57,659 bases of DNA, taken from an uncultured Clostridia bacterium. Lineage in GTDB: Bacteria > Bacillota > Clostridia > Lachnospirales > Anaerotignaceae. Shown here piece by piece: positions 55,537-57,659 of this stretch. The notes under the pieces are model-generated. The model was not told the DNA's origin and made no database searches. It saw only the letters and a program-made list of their open reading frames with translations. The stretch is taken from contig CAJTZO010000004.1 of NCBI GenBank assembly GCA_910583755.1, positions 1 to 57,659 of the forward strand, given 5' to 3'. The position numbers and the translations under genes were made by a program. How positions within the stretch are numbered: the stretch's first letter is position 1; the number at the start of each line of letters is the position of its first letter.

Positions 55537-57659
55537 TTAGTTTAATCTAGCTGTTTGAGTTGCAGCATCCCAAGAAATCTGATTTTCAGATAATCCTAAT
55601 GCGTATCCTAAATCTCTTAATGGTAAGAATACACGGCTATCTCTGATTTCTGGAGCAGCGTTCAAAGCAGTAGATACACCATTCATGTTAAGAACTTTGC
55701 TTCCAACTGTCATAGAGAATACTCTCTGTCCAAAGCTTACTGTACATGTCTTTGTAGCATCATCCCATCTTACAACAGCAATACCGTTCAAAGCTTCTGT
55801 TACAGCTCTAACTGGTAACATGGTATAACCATCATTGTTGATGTAAGCTGCTGGGCAAGCGCCGCCTTCCATTTCAGAAAGGTTGATTGTTCTTGTACCA
55901 GCTTGGATTGTTGTAGAACCAACAGGAACTACGATAGATGTTGTAAATGTACTATCGTCTTGGTCACGACCAGCTGTTACAATTCTTACAAAGTCATTCA
56001 TTACAACAACTTTTGCTGTTTCAAATCTGTTTTGTATATCGTCGCCTTTTTTATCATAGTTATTCATAAAGAATTCATTGTCATTAGCACCAAATACTCT
56101 TAATTTGTAATCACCAGCTGCAAGACTTCTGTCCATGTACATTGACAATCCAGAAAGTTTAATTTCTGCAGGTGTTTTGGAACTTCTGCTATCAACTTGT
56201 ACTTTTAATATACTACCATCAACATCAACACCATCATCAACGTCTTTGGAAGAAACTACTTCAATATTGTCGCCATCTAATTTTTTAAGTTTCATATCGC
56301 CAGATACTACTTCAGCTTTTGCACCATCTTCAAAGCTCATTCTTTCGCCTTCAAGGAAGATAACATCATCTTTTGCCCATAAACCAGCTTCTGGCTCTAC
56401 AAGAGTAATGTCAGCAATATCTGTATTTCTGTAGTCAATGATTAATTCATTAACAGATGTTTTTACTTCAATAGGTTGTTTTACTGTAGCAACGGTTGCA
56501 CTAATTTCTTTATCAGCAACAGCAGCACCACTTAATGTTAATACAACATCTCCTGTGAATGCAGCATCTGCTGCTACATGAAGGCTAAATTCAATTTTTC
56601 TCTTTCTGTCTTTGTTAGCTCCACTAGCAGACCAATCGTCACTATTTTCTAAGTCTTTACTTGAAATAGTAATTTTTCCACCATCAGCATCAACAGTGAA
56701 AGCGTCTTTAATAGAACTTAAGGAACCACTAAAGTTATATGCTCTAAAGTTTTCTGTTACACTATCAATATCTGATATATCTCCACTATCATTTACAAAT
56801 TCAACACCATCAGGTAATGTTAATTCCATTTTTCTGTTGTCAATGAAAGAGTTTGCAACGGTTTCTTCAATGGTTACTTTTAATGTTTCATTGTCAAATT
56901 TTGAGCTTGCTTTTGTACCAGCATAAATTACAGGAAGTTCTTTATCTTCTGCTGTTAATTTTACGCCGTAATCTTCATAAGTACCGATGGATATAGTTTG
57001 TTTTGTTGTTCCACCACCACTAATTGTTAAGGTTGCTTCATCACCAAAGTCAGCACCATCTTCTAAAATTCTTAAGCCTGTAATTCTATATTGTACAGGG
57101 GAATTAGTAGATTGAGAACCTGCAAATTTAATATACATTTCATCGCCTTTGCTAAATGTTTCTTTACAATCAGAATTTGCATATGCAGTTAATTCTTTAG
57201 TAAAACCATCACCTGTAATTTGTGTAATTTTAACATTTGAACCTTTTAACAAGAAATCACCATTTACTCTTAAGCATACTACACCATCTTTTTTAATTGT
57301 ACCAGGTACCAATTCTTCAATAAAGATGTTTTTAATTTCATCATCATCATAGAAGCTTTGTGTTTTTTCAATGGTCAAGTTTGTATCGCCATCTGCTGTT
57401 CTTGCAAAAGTTCTCTTTTCACTTGTAAACTCAGAATCTAAAGAATCAATAGATACACTTGCAACGCCACCTGTTGTTCTTACATACAATGGTATTTTAA
57501 TAGTATCACCATCTTTAAGTTCCTTACCTTTAGGTGTTTCTACTTTTACAATGATTCTTGTATCAGATTTCTTAGTAATAGTAATTTTTACATCATCTGC
57601 TTCTTCATATGCCTCTAATGCTTTCGGAGTAACAGATGATTTTTGTGTGCCGGATGGTG
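55537..57659 (-). CDS. Large surface protein with C-terminal stalk domain, 5' end outside the window
   Basis: At least 707 residues, open to the window edge without a start, so the N-terminus is missing. It is built of beta-rich, Asp/Lys/Thr-rich repeats (ELIPGTIKKDG-like, NELIIDYRNTDIADITLVEPEAGLW blocks) ending in two copper-amine-oxidase-N/stalk units at about the last 115 residues (TMLPVRAVTEALNGIAVVRWDD and VFLPLRDLGYALGLSENQISWD). Low aromatic content and very acidic composition fit an abundant exported S-layer-like or wall protein. Codon use is more regular and G+C higher than in the neighbouring genes, as in highly expressed genes. Confidence 0.85.
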   Translation of the reverse strand, partial: PSGTQKSSVTPKALEAYEEADDVKITITKKSDTRIIVKVETPKGKELKDGDTIKIPLYVRTTGGVASVSIDSLDSEFTSEKRTFARTADGDTNLTIEKTQSFYDDDEIKNIFIEELVPGTIKKDGVVCLRVNGDFLLKGSNVKITQITGDGFTKELTAYANSDCKETFSKGDEMYIKFAGSQSTNSPVQYRITGLRILEDGADFGDEATLTISGGGTTKQTISIGTYEDYGVKLTAEDKELPVIYAGTKASSKFDNETLKVTIEETVANSFIDNRKMELTLPDGVEFVNDSGDISDIDSVTENFRAYNFSGSLSSIKDAFTVDADGGKITISSKDLENSDDWSASGANKDRKRKIEFSLHVAADAAFTGDVVLTLSGAAVADKEISATVATVKQPIEVKTSVNELIIDYRNTDIADITLVEPEAGLWAKDDVIFLEGERMSFEDGAKAEVVSGDMKLKKLDGDNIEVVSSKDVDDGVDVDGSILKVQVDSRSSKTPAEIKLSGLSMYMDRSLAAGDYKLRVFGANDNEFFMNNYDKKGDDIQNRFETAKVVVMNDFVRIVTAGRDQDDSTFTTSIVVPVGSTTIQAGTRTINLSEMEGGACPAAYINNDGYTMLPVRAVTEALNGIAVVRWDDATKTCTVSFGQRVFSMTVGSKVLNMNGVSTALNAAPEIRDSRVFLPLRDLGYALGLSENQISWDAATQTARLN

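Noticed and set aside
1..57659. CRISPR arrays, rRNA genes, complete insertion sequences, prophage
   Set aside because: No regularly spaced repeats, rRNA segments, transposase genes or phage structural genes were seen in the window.

Overview
The window looks like a piece of the chromosome of a strictly anaerobic, endospore-forming, low-G+C Clostridium-class Firmicute, probably of the Lachnospirales type. This is inferred from gene content: a six-gene Rnf complex, Rex, a T-box in front of alaS, spoIIR, sleB, a gerA-type germinant receptor operon, the maf-mreBCD-pbp2-minCDE-rodA-mgsA block, and surface proteins with copper-amine-oxidase-N (stalk) domains. No species can be named from the sequence alone.

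Layout. (1) 1-1700: remnant of an integrative element (excisionase-like gene plus an integrase lacking its catalytic half) beside the 3' end of a tRNA-Lys(CTT) gene, followed by two small unknown genes. (2) 1915-6653, minus strand: a compact tellurium-resistance-like (Ter) stress operon with two phosphoribosyltransferase-type proteins (one with a TRSP domain, one with a PELOTA-like tail), TerD, a HAD phosphatase and a CitE-like lyase, read from a consensus promoter. This is the computationally predicted Ter-linked nucleoside-like biosynthesis module; no ATP-grasp gene is visible. (3) 6768-8761: a chemoreceptor gene broken by a stop at codon 2 and a frameshift. (4) 8978-13951: rnfCDGEAB. (5) 14515-18894: a MocR-type regulator and T-box-controlled alaS. 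(6) 19160-25705: secreted protein, TraX-like membrane protein, rex and an ABC-F gene with overlapping divergent promoters, split lysO, an orphan structured RNA candidate, a MITE-like repeat and a DUF134-NifX fusion. (7) 25913-36435: an eight-gene catabolic operon for an unidentified acid sugar or related carboxylate (Fe-alcohol dehydrogenase, PdxA-like, DUF1537 kinase, hydroxyacid dehydrogenase, TctABC transporter, DapA-type aldolase) with a divergent PrpR-like regulator whose AAA+ domain is degenerate. (8) 36717-47799: cell-shape and division cluster maf, mreBCD, pbp2, minC, minD, minE, rodA, mgsA and a DUF1294 gene. (9) 47840-53162: sporulation and germination genes sleB, spoIIR, gerAC, gerAB, gerAA. 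(10) 53283-57659: a 55-codon gene, a TolC-like exported protein and two stalk-domain surface proteins, the last running off the window.

The observations most worth following are the minimal Ter biosynthetic module next to a tRNA integration site, a promoter-to-terminator structured RNA at about 24497-24668, a hairpin that appears to separate the Shine-Dalgarno from the start codon of mgsA, two copies of a ~200-bp MITE-like repeat, and a PrpR-type activator without the sigma-54 contact loop.
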